DNA from: Rhodococcus sp. IITR03
GTDB lineage: Bacteria > Actinomycetota > Actinomycetes > Mycobacteriales > Mycobacteriaceae
NCBI GenBank assembly: GCA_001017865.1
Contig: LATQ01000322.1
Location: 1 to 12,481, forward strand
DNA: 12,481 bases
Direction of reading: 5' to 3'
In this document: positions 1 through 7,957 of the stretch, one piece after another
Layout of the letters: the number at the start of each line of letters is the position of its first letter
How positions within the stretch are numbered: position 1 is the first letter of the stretch
Program-made: the position numbers and the translations under genes
The notes under the pieces: model-generated
The model's database searches: none
Told to the model about the DNA's origin: nothing
The model's input: only the letters and a program-made list of their open reading frames with translations

Positions 1-312
1 ATGCCCCTGTTCCGGACGGTCTCACCGTACGGCGGGCCACCCGGCCCGGCCAGCCAGACGAACATTGCGGGACACCCACCAAATTTCATATCAGGTACCA
101 ACGCGATCGAGAGCATCAACGCGCGATACCACCGGGCGACCCGGGCCCGCGGACACTTCTCCAACGAGCAAGCCGCGTCGAAGTGTCTGTATTTGGCGAC
201 CCGAGCGCTGGACCGACAGGGAAGGGAAGAGCACGATGGCAACTAGGTGGAAGCCCGCACTGAACGCTTTCGCTATCACGTTCGAGGCAGGATCACCCCG
301 AGTGAGAACTAA
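1..312 (+). pseudogene. Eroded 3' end of an IS256/mutator-family transposase
   Basis: This is the C-terminal tail of a DDE transposase of the IS256 (mutator) family, cut by the window start. From about base 85 the frame reads ISGTNAIESINARYHRATRA followed by RGHF, the family's conserved TTNAIESxN...RGHF block. The typical end follows: RWKPALNAFAITFE is found in the next frame at about 248-286, and GRITPSEN plus TAA (310-312) in a third frame. At least two frame changes are therefore needed, and bases 1-84 do not match the expected sequence before the block, so this copy is not functional as read. The same GRITPSEN-stop end occurs inverted at the right edge of the window. Family assignment is confident; the exact IS name is not claimed. 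Confidence 0.8.
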
Positions 313-350
313 ACCCATGCGCCAGAACCGGATCCACCGGAGAACTGACA
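290..350. repeat. Left IS terminal sequence (inverted with 12417-12477)
   Basis: These 61 bases match the reverse complement of 12417-12477 with three mismatches. They hold the last codons of the transposase and the outer terminal repeat, which ends near CTGACA at 345-350. The IS therefore probably ends at about 350-352 and the cobalt transporter genes begin directly outside it. Confidence 0.85.
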
Positions 351-1234
351 GGCCCTGCCCCCTCCGGTGTGAACTGCAGCTGCCAGGCGGTGTTGCGCGA
401 CTGTAGTAGTTCGGCGATGTGCTGTGCGCATTCGTCGGTGTTTCGTGGCACGGAGCGGGGTAGTTCCACCTCGCGTGCGTGTAGACGGTCCCATAGCTCG
501 ATCAGCCAGGGGGGCCGCAGCCGTGCCGCGGTCATGACGTTGCCATCGCGCAGTATCTCGTCGGGGGGTCCTTGCCGAACGGCGCCTCCGTGTACCACGG
601 CTACGGAGTCGGCCCATTCGTAGGCCAGGGCGGTGTCATGAGTCGACAAAACGACTGTGGTGTGGTTTTTTTCGAGCTTGTAGAGTGCTTGGAACATTTC
701 CTCGACTCCTGCTGGGTCAAGACCGGCTGATGGCTCATCGAGCAGCAGCACGCAGGGGCGCATAGCCATCGCGCCTGCAATGGTCACGCGTTTGCGCTCT
801 CCGTAGGACAGTTCGTGCGTCGGTCGGCTGGCGAGCGGTTCGATGGACAGCAGATCAAGCGCCTCGGCGACCCGTTCGCTTATTTCTGACCCGTCCAAGC
901 CGAGATTGGCCGGTCCGAACGCCACGTCATGGACAACATCAGCCGAGAACAGTTGGTCGTCGGGATCTTGCAGCACGAGTTGAACGTCCTGCCTGTGCCT
1001 GCGTAGTCCGCGTCGGGTGTGCCTAAGCGGTACACCGTCGACTTCGACGGTGCCGCTGGTGGGTTCGAGCGAGCCGGCGAGAATCTTCAGGAGTGTCGTC
1101 TTCCCTGAGCCGTTGGCACCCAGGATCGCCACCCGAGACGCGGGTGGTATGTCGATCGTGGCGCCGGCGAGAGGTTCGGTGCCGGAGGGATAGGAATAGG
1201 ATATTCCCTTTGCGCACAACGATAGATGGCTCAC
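293..1234 (-). CDS. cbiO: Cobalt ECF transporter ATPase CbiO, C-terminus replaced by IS sequence
   Basis: This is the ATP-hydrolysing subunit of a CbiMNQO energy-coupling-factor importer for Co2+; it acts on the cytoplasmic face of the membrane with CbiQ. Reading order: Walker A GANGSGKT (residues 39-46), Q-loop LVLQDPDDQLF (about 86-96), ABC signature variant LSYGERKRV (142-150), Walker B CVLLLDEPS (161-169), and switch histidine STHD (197-200). The start is GTG at 1234; its GTGA overlaps the TGA of cbiQ by four bases, a sign of translational coupling. The native reading ends near residue 294. The last roughly 19-20 residues, ending VDPVLAHGFSSHSG, are translated from the IS end, so the natural stop was lost. 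The core is complete and the frame intact; function may survive. Nickel is an alternative substrate. Confidence 0.9.
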   Translation of the reverse strand: MSHLSLCAKGISYSYPSGTEPLAGATIDIPPASRVAILGANGSGKTTLLKILAGSLEPTSGTVEVDGVPLRHTRRGLRRHRQDVQLVLQDPDDQLFSADVVHDVAFGPANLGLDGSEISERVAEALDLLSIEPLASRPTHELSYGERKRVTIAGAMAMRPCVLLLDEPSAGLDPAGVEEMFQALYKLEKNHTTVVLSTHDTALAYEWADSVAVVHGGAVRQGPPDEILRDGNVMTAARLRPPWLIELWDRLHAREVELPRSVPRNTDECAQHIAELLQSRNTAWQLQFTPEGAGPVSSPVDPVLAHGFSSHSG

Positions 1235-1982
1235 AGCAATGTTCCTTCCAGGAGGGACGCTCCAGCAATCGCGCTGAACGTCACCACACAGGCGCCGATG
1301 AAACGCCAGTTCACCGCCACTGTATTGAGCGTCGGCATCGAAATACCGAAGTCACGTCCTGCAAGCCCCATCTCCAATCGGCGTGCCTGTGTCCAAGCTC
1401 GTGTGAGCACGGCCGCGGTGAGCAGACCCGCCGAATTGAGGGTGCGTCTGGGGGTCGAGTATCCGAGGCGCGAGGTCTGTGCTTGTCGGATCACCGAGAC
1501 CGATTCGAGTAGAACGAATACGAGTCGGTACATAACGGTGACCACGTCGATGCAGGGTCCCGGCACTCCGAGTCGACGGAGCGATGCCATCACCGTGGTC
1601 AGCGGCGTCGTCGAGGCGAACATCAGCATCGCGATGGATGCGGTCATTGCCCGGGCGCCCAGTGCCGCTGCCTGCACGATTCCTTCTTCGGACACAGACA
1701 GGTGCCAGTTGTTCAAGTCCACCGTGAGCATCGTCGACGCGGCCGCGATGAGGATGAACGCCGCGGGTCCGCGGGCGCAGCGCAGCACGTGTCCTAATTG
1801 GATGCCGGCCGCCGGGTCGTTGCCAGGCACAGTGCCAGCAGCAGTGGAATGGTCGGCCAGGGCGGTAGCACCACTGCAAGTGTGGTGACCCCGCCGTACA
1901 ACGCCGCTTTTTCGGCGACGGTTTTCTGCCGCCACGGGCTTCGCCAGGCGACTGTGTCGATTCGTGCTGCGCTCGAGGACAT
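1231..1982 (-). CDS. cbiQ: Cobalt ECF transporter transmembrane subunit CbiQ (one frameshift)
   Basis: CbiQ is the membrane coupling subunit (T component) that links the CbiO ATPase to the CbiM/CbiN substrate unit. The protein starts MSSSAARIDTVAWRSPWRQK at 1982 and continues with a hydrophobic segment containing VVLPPWPTIPLLLALCL. The frame closes at an in-frame stop near 1794; the homologous sequence resumes one frame over as LGHVLRCARGPAAFILIAAA and runs to the TGA at 1231. Restoring one missing base at about 1801-1812 gives roughly 250 residues, the usual size. The cytoplasmic coupling region shows a CbiQ-like AxxxRG pattern (QARRLEMGLAGRDF). It sits between cbiN (37-base gap) and cbiO (4-base overlap). 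As printed it would be truncated; a sequencing error is the simpler reading. Confidence 0.85.
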
Positions 1983-2019
1983 TGCGTTCCCTTCGGTGGG
2001 GGCATCGCTGGTGTGATGA

Positions 2020-2372
2020 TCAATCCTCTGCTGTGGCGGCCGTCGGCGCCGGAGATGTCGCAGACGGCCCCGATTCGGTGCGCCGGCGTTGCCATAGTGC
2101 GCCGACAGCGAAGCCGAACACCGCAGCCCCGACGGCGGCCTGCACGGCGAACAGGCCCGACTCGATCTCCCCCGATCCGGGGGTGAACACCGGGGAGAAC
2201 CAGGGTCGGTACTCGGGGTTGGCGTCTTCGATGTATTCGGTCGCGGCGGTGTCGGTACCGACGAAACTCGCGTCCTCGTCCAGATCACGGTTGAGCCAGA
2301 TCGAGGCGACGAAGATGAGGCGATCGCGATCACCAGTGATGCGGTCGTGAGGGCGGACTTATGACGCAACAT
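2020..2372 (-). CDS. cbiN: Cobalt transporter accessory membrane protein CbiN (one frameshift)
   Basis: CbiN is the small two-helix auxiliary subunit that works with CbiM in cobalt uptake. The start ATG at 2372 lies inside the end of cbiM (14-base overlap). The N-terminal helix [18 protein letters not shown] is followed, after restoring one base near 2319-2323, by LIFVASIWLNRDLDEDASF. The periplasmic family motif EYRPWFSPVFTPGSGEIES comes next, and then the second helix LFAVQAAVGAAVFGFAVGAL. The corrected length is about 117 residues, normal for CbiN in actinobacteria, with a short Ala/Pro/Ser-rich tail ending at the TGA at 2020. The conserved PWFxPxxxPxSGEIES block makes the call firm despite the frameshift. 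Confidence 0.85.
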
Positions 2373-3071
2373 AGCTGTCCTTCGTCTGGGTCTGGGCTTC
2401 TGCCCGGTTGTGGCGCGTCAGTACGCTCAGGCCTGCGAGTTCCGGGACGGCGATCCTGCGCAGTGTGCGGAAGACCAGGACTCCGAGCAGTCCTTCGATA
2501 ACTGCGAGCGGAATCTGTGTGAGCGCGAATACCGAGAGGAACTTCACCAGCGAACCTCCGATTCCGCTGGTTGCGTCGGGAAATGCGATGGCCAACTGCA
2601 GTGAGGTCGTGCAATAGGTGGCGAGGTCGGCGCAGAACATCGCGGCGAAGATGCCGACGCTGACAGGAGCGTTGAGGGTGCGGAGCCCGCGCCATGCGCC
2701 GTATCCCACCCAGGGCCGATGATCGCCATGGAGAAGACGTTGGCGCCGAGGGTAGTGAGACCACCGTGAGCGAGCAGGAGTGCTTGGAAGAGCAGCACTA
2801 CGGTGCCCATGAACGCCATCACCGGGGGTCGGAACAGCACGGCCCCGAGGCCCGTTCCGGTGGGATGGCTCGAGCTTCCCGTCACCGACGGTAGTTTGAC
2901 GGCCGAAAGAACAAAGGTGAAGGCTCCGGCTGCACCGAGGAGTAGGCGCGTTTCGGGTTTCTCCCGCACTTGGCGCACCACCGCTGTGGCACCGTGAACA
3001 ACGAAGGGTGCGGCTGCTGCCGTCCATGCTGCCGCTTGTAGAGGCGGTAGAAATCCTTCCGCGATGTGCAT
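2359..3071 (-). CDS. cbiM: Cobalt ECF transporter substrate-binding membrane protein CbiM (one frameshift)
   Basis: CbiM is the substrate-specific membrane subunit (S component) of the cobalt importer. It begins [10 protein letters not shown]; the N-terminal Met-His is the metal ligand in this family. It carries the signature [15 protein letters not shown], with the second conserved histidine at about residue 69. An Ala/Leu-rich set of membrane helices follows ([20 protein letters not shown] and more). The frame breaks near 2710-2716 inside IIGPWVGYG and resumes as [20 protein letters not shown], so one base appears to be missing. The corrected length is about 237 residues with TAA at 2359. 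A GGAG ribosome site lies upstream of the ATG (GAAAGGAGCCTGTAGAC). It is the first gene of the cbiMNQO operon. Confidence 0.9.
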
Positions 3072-3312
3072 GTCTACAGGCTCCTTTCGGAAGAATATGA
3101 GTACTCGCGCCCCGAGTTGCCGATATCTGGGCGGGCCGGGGTGAGCCGATCAGGGATCTGACCCTCGCCACTGCCAGATCGGCCCGGTCATGGACCGGCT
3201 ATGTGTAGTCGCTGCTCGAACTGTGGAACCGAGGGATCGCGCCGGGCGGTGAGGTGACAGGCCCTGCGGTGTCGAGAGGAGCCGATCAGGGTGGTATGGC
3301 CCCGCTCTGAGG
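3072..3312 (-). promoter_or_regulatory. Leader between amiB-like gene and cbiM
   Basis: This 241-base non-coding stretch lies upstream of cbiM. It holds a 13-base direct repeat GAGCCGATCAGGG (3143-3155 and 3279-3291), an inverted pair GCCGATC/GATCGGC and a small hairpin CCGGTC-ATG-GACCGG. I looked for a cobalamin (B12-box) riboswitch, the usual cobalt-uptake control, and did not see its conserved core. A NiCo-type riboswitch cannot be excluded by eye. No convincing promoter was found. Confidence 0.35.
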
Positions 3313-4394
3313 TCAGAATGCGTCGTTCCTGCACTTGACGGCGATGATTGTTTCGCGGTGGACCGAGGTTGCGATCCGGAAGGGTCGGTCCTGCAGGTCC
3401 GAGTTGACGACGAGGTCGGCGATGGGTGCATGCAGCTGCGTGCGCACAACCCTCTTGAGATTACGCGCACCGTAGACGGGGTCGAATCCTTTGTCCGCCA
3501 AGAACTCGCAGACGGTGTCGTCGGGTTCCCATTCGATACCGTTCTTGAGCAATTGTGTCCGCAGACGCGCAAGCTCGTGATCGACGATCATCCGGGACTC
3601 GTCTCGGCCCAGCGGACGGAACTTGACGATCTCGTCGAAGCGGTTGAACAACTCGGGGTCGAAGAAGTTTTCCACCGCGTCCATGACAGGGTCGTGGTCC
3701 GCAGCGAGCCCGATGCCGGCGGCGCTTTTCACCGTATTCCATACAGTGCGCATGGTCATCGATCCGGCGCGTGCTTGTCGGGCCAGCTCGTGGGATCCGA
3801 GATTCGAGGTCAGGAGGATGATCGAGTTTCGGAACGAAATGCTCGAGGTTCCCGAGGCGAGGGTGAGGACACCGGTGTCGAGAATTTGCAGCAGTGACCG
3901 CAAGACGGTCTTGTGGGCCTTCTCCACCTCGTCGAACAGGACGATTCCAGGTCTGGAGATGTTGCCTTCGACCAGTTCCCGGTCGAAAAGGGTGAACTGC
4001 TCCTTCGAGCCGGAGTACCCCGGGGGAGCGCCGGACAGCGACGCTGCGTAGTGCTCCTGTGCAAGTGAGTTCATGTCGATCCGACAGAGCTTGTCCGGAT
4101 CTCCGGCCACTTCGGCCGCTATCCGTCGGGCCAGTTCGGTCTTTCCCACACCCGTCGGGCCGACGAAAAGCAGCGACGCTATCGGGCGGTGCGGGTCGCG
4201 AATACCGGCGGCAGCAATCGTGAGGGCACGCACCACCGAGGCAATTGCGTCGTGCTGGCCCAGGATTGCTTGCTGGAGGTTCTGGGACAGCTGTTGAGGG
4301 GACGCGCACCTGCCATGGCGAACTGCCGGGGGGCCGGTCGTGCGACATGCCCCGAGTTCAGATCGTCGACTTTTTGAGACAGGTAGCCGGACAT
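3313..4394 (-). CDS. amiB: AmiB-like AAA+ ATPase (ClpB/HSP100 second-domain type; one frameshift)
   Basis: This single-domain HSP100-type AAA+ ATPase of about 360 residues (corrected) matches AmiB of the Pseudomonas amidase operon in size and type. I see Walker A GPTGVGKT (about 79-86), a pore-loop-like GYSG (about 126-129), Walker B IVLFDE (about 151-156), sensor-1 IILLTSNLGS, an arginine-finger region LFNRFDEIVKF and sensor-2 GARNLKR. The start ATG at 4394 is chosen because AAGGAGG lies just upstream; the N-terminus then reads MSGYLSQKVDDLNSGHVARP. One missing base at about 4302-4308 is needed to join this to SPQQLSQNLQQAILGQ. A longer in-frame start at 4443 has no ribosome site. It is divergent from amiE. 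The partner AmiS is not in the window, so its client is unknown; chaperone or transport-energising roles have been proposed for AmiB. Confidence 0.8.
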
Positions 4395-4835
4395 CGAGAT
4401 TACTCCTCCTTGTGATCAGCACCGGCGTGGCGCGCATCCACACGTGTATCGGTATTCACATCAGGCGATCTGTGTGCCGGTCTGGGTTGCTACTGCCGGA
4501 TGGACGATCTCGGAGGTACGCATCGATGCCGTCTCCAACCAGATGTCATTCAGGCACCCGAATCACTCGCCGCACAGACCGCGACGGGGCGTGCACCGAG
4601 CATTCACGGCCGAACACATGAACTCTTCCAATCGGAAGCATATGCTACTGATACCAGCATCTCCATAGCGATGACAACCACCCAACCTGCGATTTCTCGC
4701 CAACATTCGCCCGATCGGCCAGATTTAACAGTCAGGAAACAGTCATTCCTCTAGTGTGGAGTTACTTTCAGATGGAAGTAATCTCGCCCCGCGGATGGGG
4801 CACAGTACCCGCTCAACGAGAGAGGTCCCACTCAA
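4395..4835. promoter_or_regulatory. Divergent amiB/amiE control region
   Basis: This 441-base intergenic region is AT-richer than its surroundings and has no credible gene. Near amiE it holds two direct repeats AACAGTCA at 4727-4734 and 4738-4745, eleven bases apart (one helical turn), then an inverted repeat TTACTT (4762-4767) / AAGTAA (4776-4781). A possible -10 TAGTGT lies at 4752-4757 but has no good -35 at normal spacing, which would fit activator dependence. The ribosome site AGAGAGG lies about 10 bases before the amiE GTG. Promoter details are inference. Confidence 0.4.
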
Positions 4836-5873
4836 GTGCGACACGGAGACATTTCATCGAGCCCGGATACCGTCGGCGTCGCGGTCGTCAACTACAAGAT
4901 GCCGCGCCTGCACACCAAGGCCGACGTCCTGAAGAACGCACAAGCAATCGCGGACATGGTCGTCGGGATGAAGGCCGGACTTCCCGGCATGGACCTGGTG
5001 GTCTTCCCCGAGTACTCCACCATGGGAATCATGTACGACCAGGACGAGATGTACGCGACGGCGGCAACGATCCCCGGCGACGAGACAGCGATCTTCTCCC
5101 AGGCCTGCCGCGAGGCGAAGACCTGGGGAGTCTTCTCGATCACCGGCGAACAGCACGAGGATCATCCGCACAAGCCCCCGTACAACACCTTGGTACTCAT
5201 CAACGACGAAGGCGATATCGTCCAGAAGTACCGAAAGATTCTGCCGTGGACGCCGATCGAAGGCTGGTACCCCGGAGATCAGACCTATGTCACCGAAGGC
5301 CCGAAGGGCATGAAGATCTCGCTGATCATCTGCGATGACGGCAACTACCCCGAGATCTGGCGCGATTGTGCAATGAAGGGCGCCGAACTGATCGTCCGCC
5401 CTCAAGGCTATATGTATCCGGCCAAGGACCAGCAGGTTCTCATGGCCAAGGCGATGGCGTGGGCGAACAACTGCTATGTGGCCGTGGCGAACGCTACGGG
5501 CTTCGACGGCGTCTACTCCTACTTCGGCCACAGCGCCATCATCGGCTTCGACGGTCGCACACTGGGCGAGTGCGGCGAGGAAGAGTACGGCATCCAGTAC
5601 GCGCAGCTGTCCCTGTCCACCATCCGCGACGCCCGCGCCAACGACCAGTCCCAGAACCACCTGTTCAAGCTGCTGCACCGTGGCTACACGGGCGTCCATG
5701 CTGCCGGCGACGGCGACAAAGGTGTGGCGGAGTGCCCATTCGAGTTCTACCGGAACTGGGTCAACGACGCCGAAGCCACCCAGCGTCAGGTCGAATCGAT
5801 CACCCGGGAGACCATTGGCGTCGCCGACTGCCCGGTGTACGATCTCCCCACCGAGCGAACGATGAATGCCTAG
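4836..5873 (+). CDS. amiE: Aliphatic amidase AmiE
   Basis: Cytoplasmic nitrilase-superfamily amidase that hydrolyses short aliphatic amides (acetamide, propionamide, acrylamide) to the acid and ammonia. The 345-residue product matches Pseudomonas AmiE nearly end to end, beginning [20 protein letters not shown]. The catalytic residues fall at the family positions: Glu59 in VVFPEY, Lys134 in KYRK, Glu142 in PIEGWYPG and Cys166 in [11 protein letters not shown]. The start is GTG at 4836, fixed by this conserved N-terminus. It is the only long plus-strand gene in the window with an unbroken frame. It lies upstream of the amide sensor amiC with a 118-base gap, and diverges from amiB. In nitrile-using rhodococci such an amidase completes the nitrile hydratase/amidase route. 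The assignment is very secure. Confidence 0.98.
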   Translation: MRHGDISSSPDTVGVAVVNYKMPRLHTKADVLKNAQAIADMVVGMKAGLPGMDLVVFPEYSTMGIMYDQDEMYATAATIPGDETAIFSQACREAKTWGVFSITGEQHEDHPHKPPYNTLVLINDEGDIVQKYRKILPWTPIEGWYPGDQTYVTEGPKGMKISLIICDDGNYPEIWRDCAMKGAELIVRPQGYMYPAKDQQVLMAKAMAWANNCYVAVANATGFDGVYSYFGHSAIIGFDGRTLGECGEEEYGIQYAQLSLSTIRDARANDQSQNHLFKLLHRGYTGVHAAGDGDKGVAECPFEFYRNWVNDAEATQRQVESITRETIGVADCPVYDLPTERTMNA

Positions 5874-5991
5874 CGAATCGTTCTGGTGCAGGTCGCGCTG
5901 GGTACGGATAGGGCAACGTCGCTCTGCATGTGACCGTACAACTGCAGCCTTCGGCCCAGAACGCCGCTTCTCACCGGGTGGAGGAACGCGC

Positions 5992-7082
5992 ATGTCCCGC
6001 GCGGATCAGATCAAGATCGGCTTGGTGATTCCCGAAAGTGGTCCCTCGGGAATCTTCGGCCATCGTGCGCAGCAAGCGCCCAACTGGCAGTCGAAGAGAT
6101 CAACTCCCGGGGAGGAATCCTGGGACGCGAAGTTGTGGTGTCGACCATCGACGGTGGCACAGAGCCGGTCACGGTGGCCAACCGTGTCCGGACTCTGTGC
6201 CACGAGCAGGCGATCGACGCGGTCGTCGGCTGGCACACCTCGGCGGTCCGACTCCGGGTAGCAGCCGCGATAGGGGGCCAGATCCCCTACATCTACACCG
6301 CCCTCTACGAAGGCGGAGAGTCCACACCCGGGGTATTCCTCACCGGCGAGATACCCGACAAACAAGTCGTTCCCGCCCTGAACTGGATGGCAACCCACCA
6401 CAAGGTCCGCCGCTGGTACGTCGTCGGCAGCGACTACGTCTGGCCCCACGAGACCCTGTCGCAGATCATCGACAGATGCGTCGATGGAACCCGCCCCACC
6501 ATGAGCGCCGAGATCGTCCTGGCCGGCGCGCGGTTCCTGCCCCTCGGCGCATCGAACTTCGATGACGTGCTCGACGCAATCGAGACCTCCTCCGTCGACG
6601 GGTCCTGGTGCTACTTCTAGGACAGGACGCGGTCCGGTTCAACCGGGCATTCGGTGAACGGGGACTGCACCGGGACATCGTGCGGTTGAGTCCACTCATG
6701 GACGAGAACATGCTTCTCGCCACCGGAGCCGAAAACGCTCTCGATTTGTACTCTGCCTCAGGGTATTTCGAATCTCTTGCAACCGGCCACAGCATGGACT
6801 TCGCGAACAGTTACTTCGGCATGCACGGGATGTCGGCGCCCCCGTTGGCATCACCGGGCGAATCCTGTTACGAGGCATCTCTTTGCTCGACAAGCTGGCA
6901 CACCAGCCAAAGCACTCGACGTCGGTGCACTCGTCCACACCGCGGACACCATCCCGATCGACTATGAAAGTCCTCGTGGGATGGTGCGTTTCGTCGACAA
7001 TCACTTGGCTCAGGATGTCTACATCGCACACGCAGACGGATTGGACTTCGATATCGACGCTCGTGTCGCTGAGGTCGTCTGA
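5992..7082 (+). CDS. amiC: AmiC/NhhC-like amide-binding regulatory protein (four frameshifts)
   Basis: A cytosolic periplasmic-binding-protein-fold sensor for amides. It starts MSRADQIKIGLVIPESGPSG with no signal peptide, as expected for AmiC rather than an ABC transporter binding protein. A GGAGG site lies seven bases upstream of the ATG. Homologous blocks follow in successive frames: AQLAVEEINSRGGILGREVV, ALNWMATHHKVRRWYVVGSD, LLGQDAVRFNRAFGERGL, SYFGMHG and DTIPIDYESPRGMVRFVDNH. Each junction (about 6061-6068, 6600, 6888 and 6905) is repaired by adding one base, giving about 364 residues, close to Pseudomonas AmiC. In Pseudomonas AmiC restrains the antiterminator AmiR; no AmiR is present here. 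NhhC of R. rhodochrous J1 is the better functional parallel, where it acts with a MarR protein. As printed the gene would be broken. Confidence 0.85.
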
Positions 7083-7193
7083 CTGGCGGTCACGTCCGCA
7101 CGGCAAGGCGAAACACACCACGGCGATCGGCACGGCGATCGGAAGTACTCCAGCCAGAACGGAACCCAGGACAGCAGTCGTACGAGGCGTACG

Positions 7194-7652
7194 TTAGTGG
7201 TCCTCCGGTGCGTTCAACGCCTGCAGCGCGTTCAGCTGTGCATCCGACCATCCCAGCTCGGCCATGAACCGGGCTTCGATCTCGCGCGCCCGCTGCGACG
7301 CGGTGGCGTGGACCTCACTGCCGCGCAGCGAGGCATGAACCAGCGTCCGACGACGATCGGTGTGATCGACGAGCCTGAACACCAACGCTTTCGACGCCAG
7401 GCGATCGACCAGCTTGGTCAACGTCGGAGCCGGGATGGCAAGCCTGCGCGCAAGATCGTTCATGGCAATACCGTCGTGCTGCACGATCAGATCGAGCAGA
7501 TAACAGGTGTCGGCCGTCAAGTCGAGATCGTTCAGCGCATGATCGACCTGCCGGCTCAGTGCACGCGACACCGCTGCGAGCGAACCCCCGACCAGGGAAC
7601 ACGCATCCCCCGAGATCCGAGCACTTCCGTGTGACACGTCCGCGTCAGGCAA
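7194..7652 (-). CDS. MarR-family transcriptional regulator (NhhD-like)
   Basis: A 152-residue winged-helix DNA-binding protein. The recognition region reads AMNDLARRLAIPAPTLTKLV (about 63-82), followed by the wing with the family's DxRRR pattern in DHTDRRRTLV (about 96-105). Long helices flanking it would form the dimer interface. The start chosen is TTG at 7652, with AGAGGA six bases upstream; it gives a normal MarR length. An open frame extends to 7796 but its extra N-terminus looks unlike the family. It converges with amiC (111-base gap) and diverges from the tubulin-like operon, so it is well placed to control that operon and itself. By analogy with NhhD next to NhhC in Rhodococcus nitrile hydratase clusters it may respond to amides with the AmiC-like protein. 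The frame is intact. Confidence 0.88.
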   Translation of the reverse strand: MPDADVSHGSARISGDACSLVGGSLAAVSRALSRQVDHALNDLDLTADTCYLLDLIVQHDGIAMNDLARRLAIPAPTLTKLVDRLASKALVFRLVDHTDRRRTLVHASLRGSEVHATASQRAREIEARFMAELGWSDAQLNALQALNAPEDH

Positions 7653-7957
7653 GGCCGATCCTCTCTGGTCGTACCGATCTGTGGAACGGGAAAGAACTGG
7701 AAAACCTACCCCATTGCAGGGTAACCCATACCCCCTGCGGGACAACCGCACCCACCGAAAATCACCCTTACCAAGATCGTTACACGGATTTTTCACAGAC
7801 TTACTTTACAATGACAGTATCTGTCGTAGTCTCTACACTTGCGTGCTGCAGATCAGCAATACGTATCTGACCAGGCATATGCCGTCGCTCATCGAAGCGC
7901 ATCACGGGACAACCACGCTCTGAGCCTGGTATATGGACCGTTTGAAAGGAATCACGA
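7653..7957. promoter_or_regulatory. Divergent MarR / tubulin-like operon control region
   Basis: About 305 bases without a gene. Besides the promoter at 7811-7839 it holds an inverted repeat GCAGGG (7716-7721) / CCCTGC (7733-7738) in the MarR leader, and TTACTTTACAATGACAGTAT (7801-7820), which partly resembles the 4762-4781 element before amiE. These are candidate operators for the MarR protein. The ribosome site of the first tubulin-like gene is GAAAGGA, seven bases before ATG 7958. Confidence 0.45.
7811..7839 (+). promoter_or_regulatory. Sigma-70-type promoter with overlapping inverted repeat
   Basis: The -35 is ATGACA (7811-7816), the spacer exactly 17 bases, and the -10 TACACT (7834-7839), pointing at the tubulin-like operon. 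The perfect inverted repeat GACAG-TAT-CTGTC (7813-7825) overlaps the -35 and spacer, a typical place for a repressor operator. This is a sequence match only. Confidence 0.55.

Noticed and set aside
3072..3312. Cobalamin riboswitch before the cobalt importer
   Set aside because: The B12-box and conserved core were not found on the minus strand; only short repeats and hairpins are visible.
3358..3897. Plus-strand open frame of 179 codons
   Set aside because: Antisense to the AmiB-like ATPase, which has all AAA+ motifs on the other strand.
4444..4754. Small proteins in the amiB/amiE intergenic region
   Set aside because: Overlapping short frames with arginine/serine-rich shadow composition and no ribosome sites.
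4854..5993. Long open frame (379 codons) on the minus strand
   Set aside because: It is antisense to the highly conserved amiE, has no family features, and is the expected shadow of GC-rich third-position bias.
7083..7193. Small gene or terminator between amiC and the MarR gene
   Set aside because: Only a short CGTAC/GTACG palindrome is present, too weak to call, and no supported open frame.
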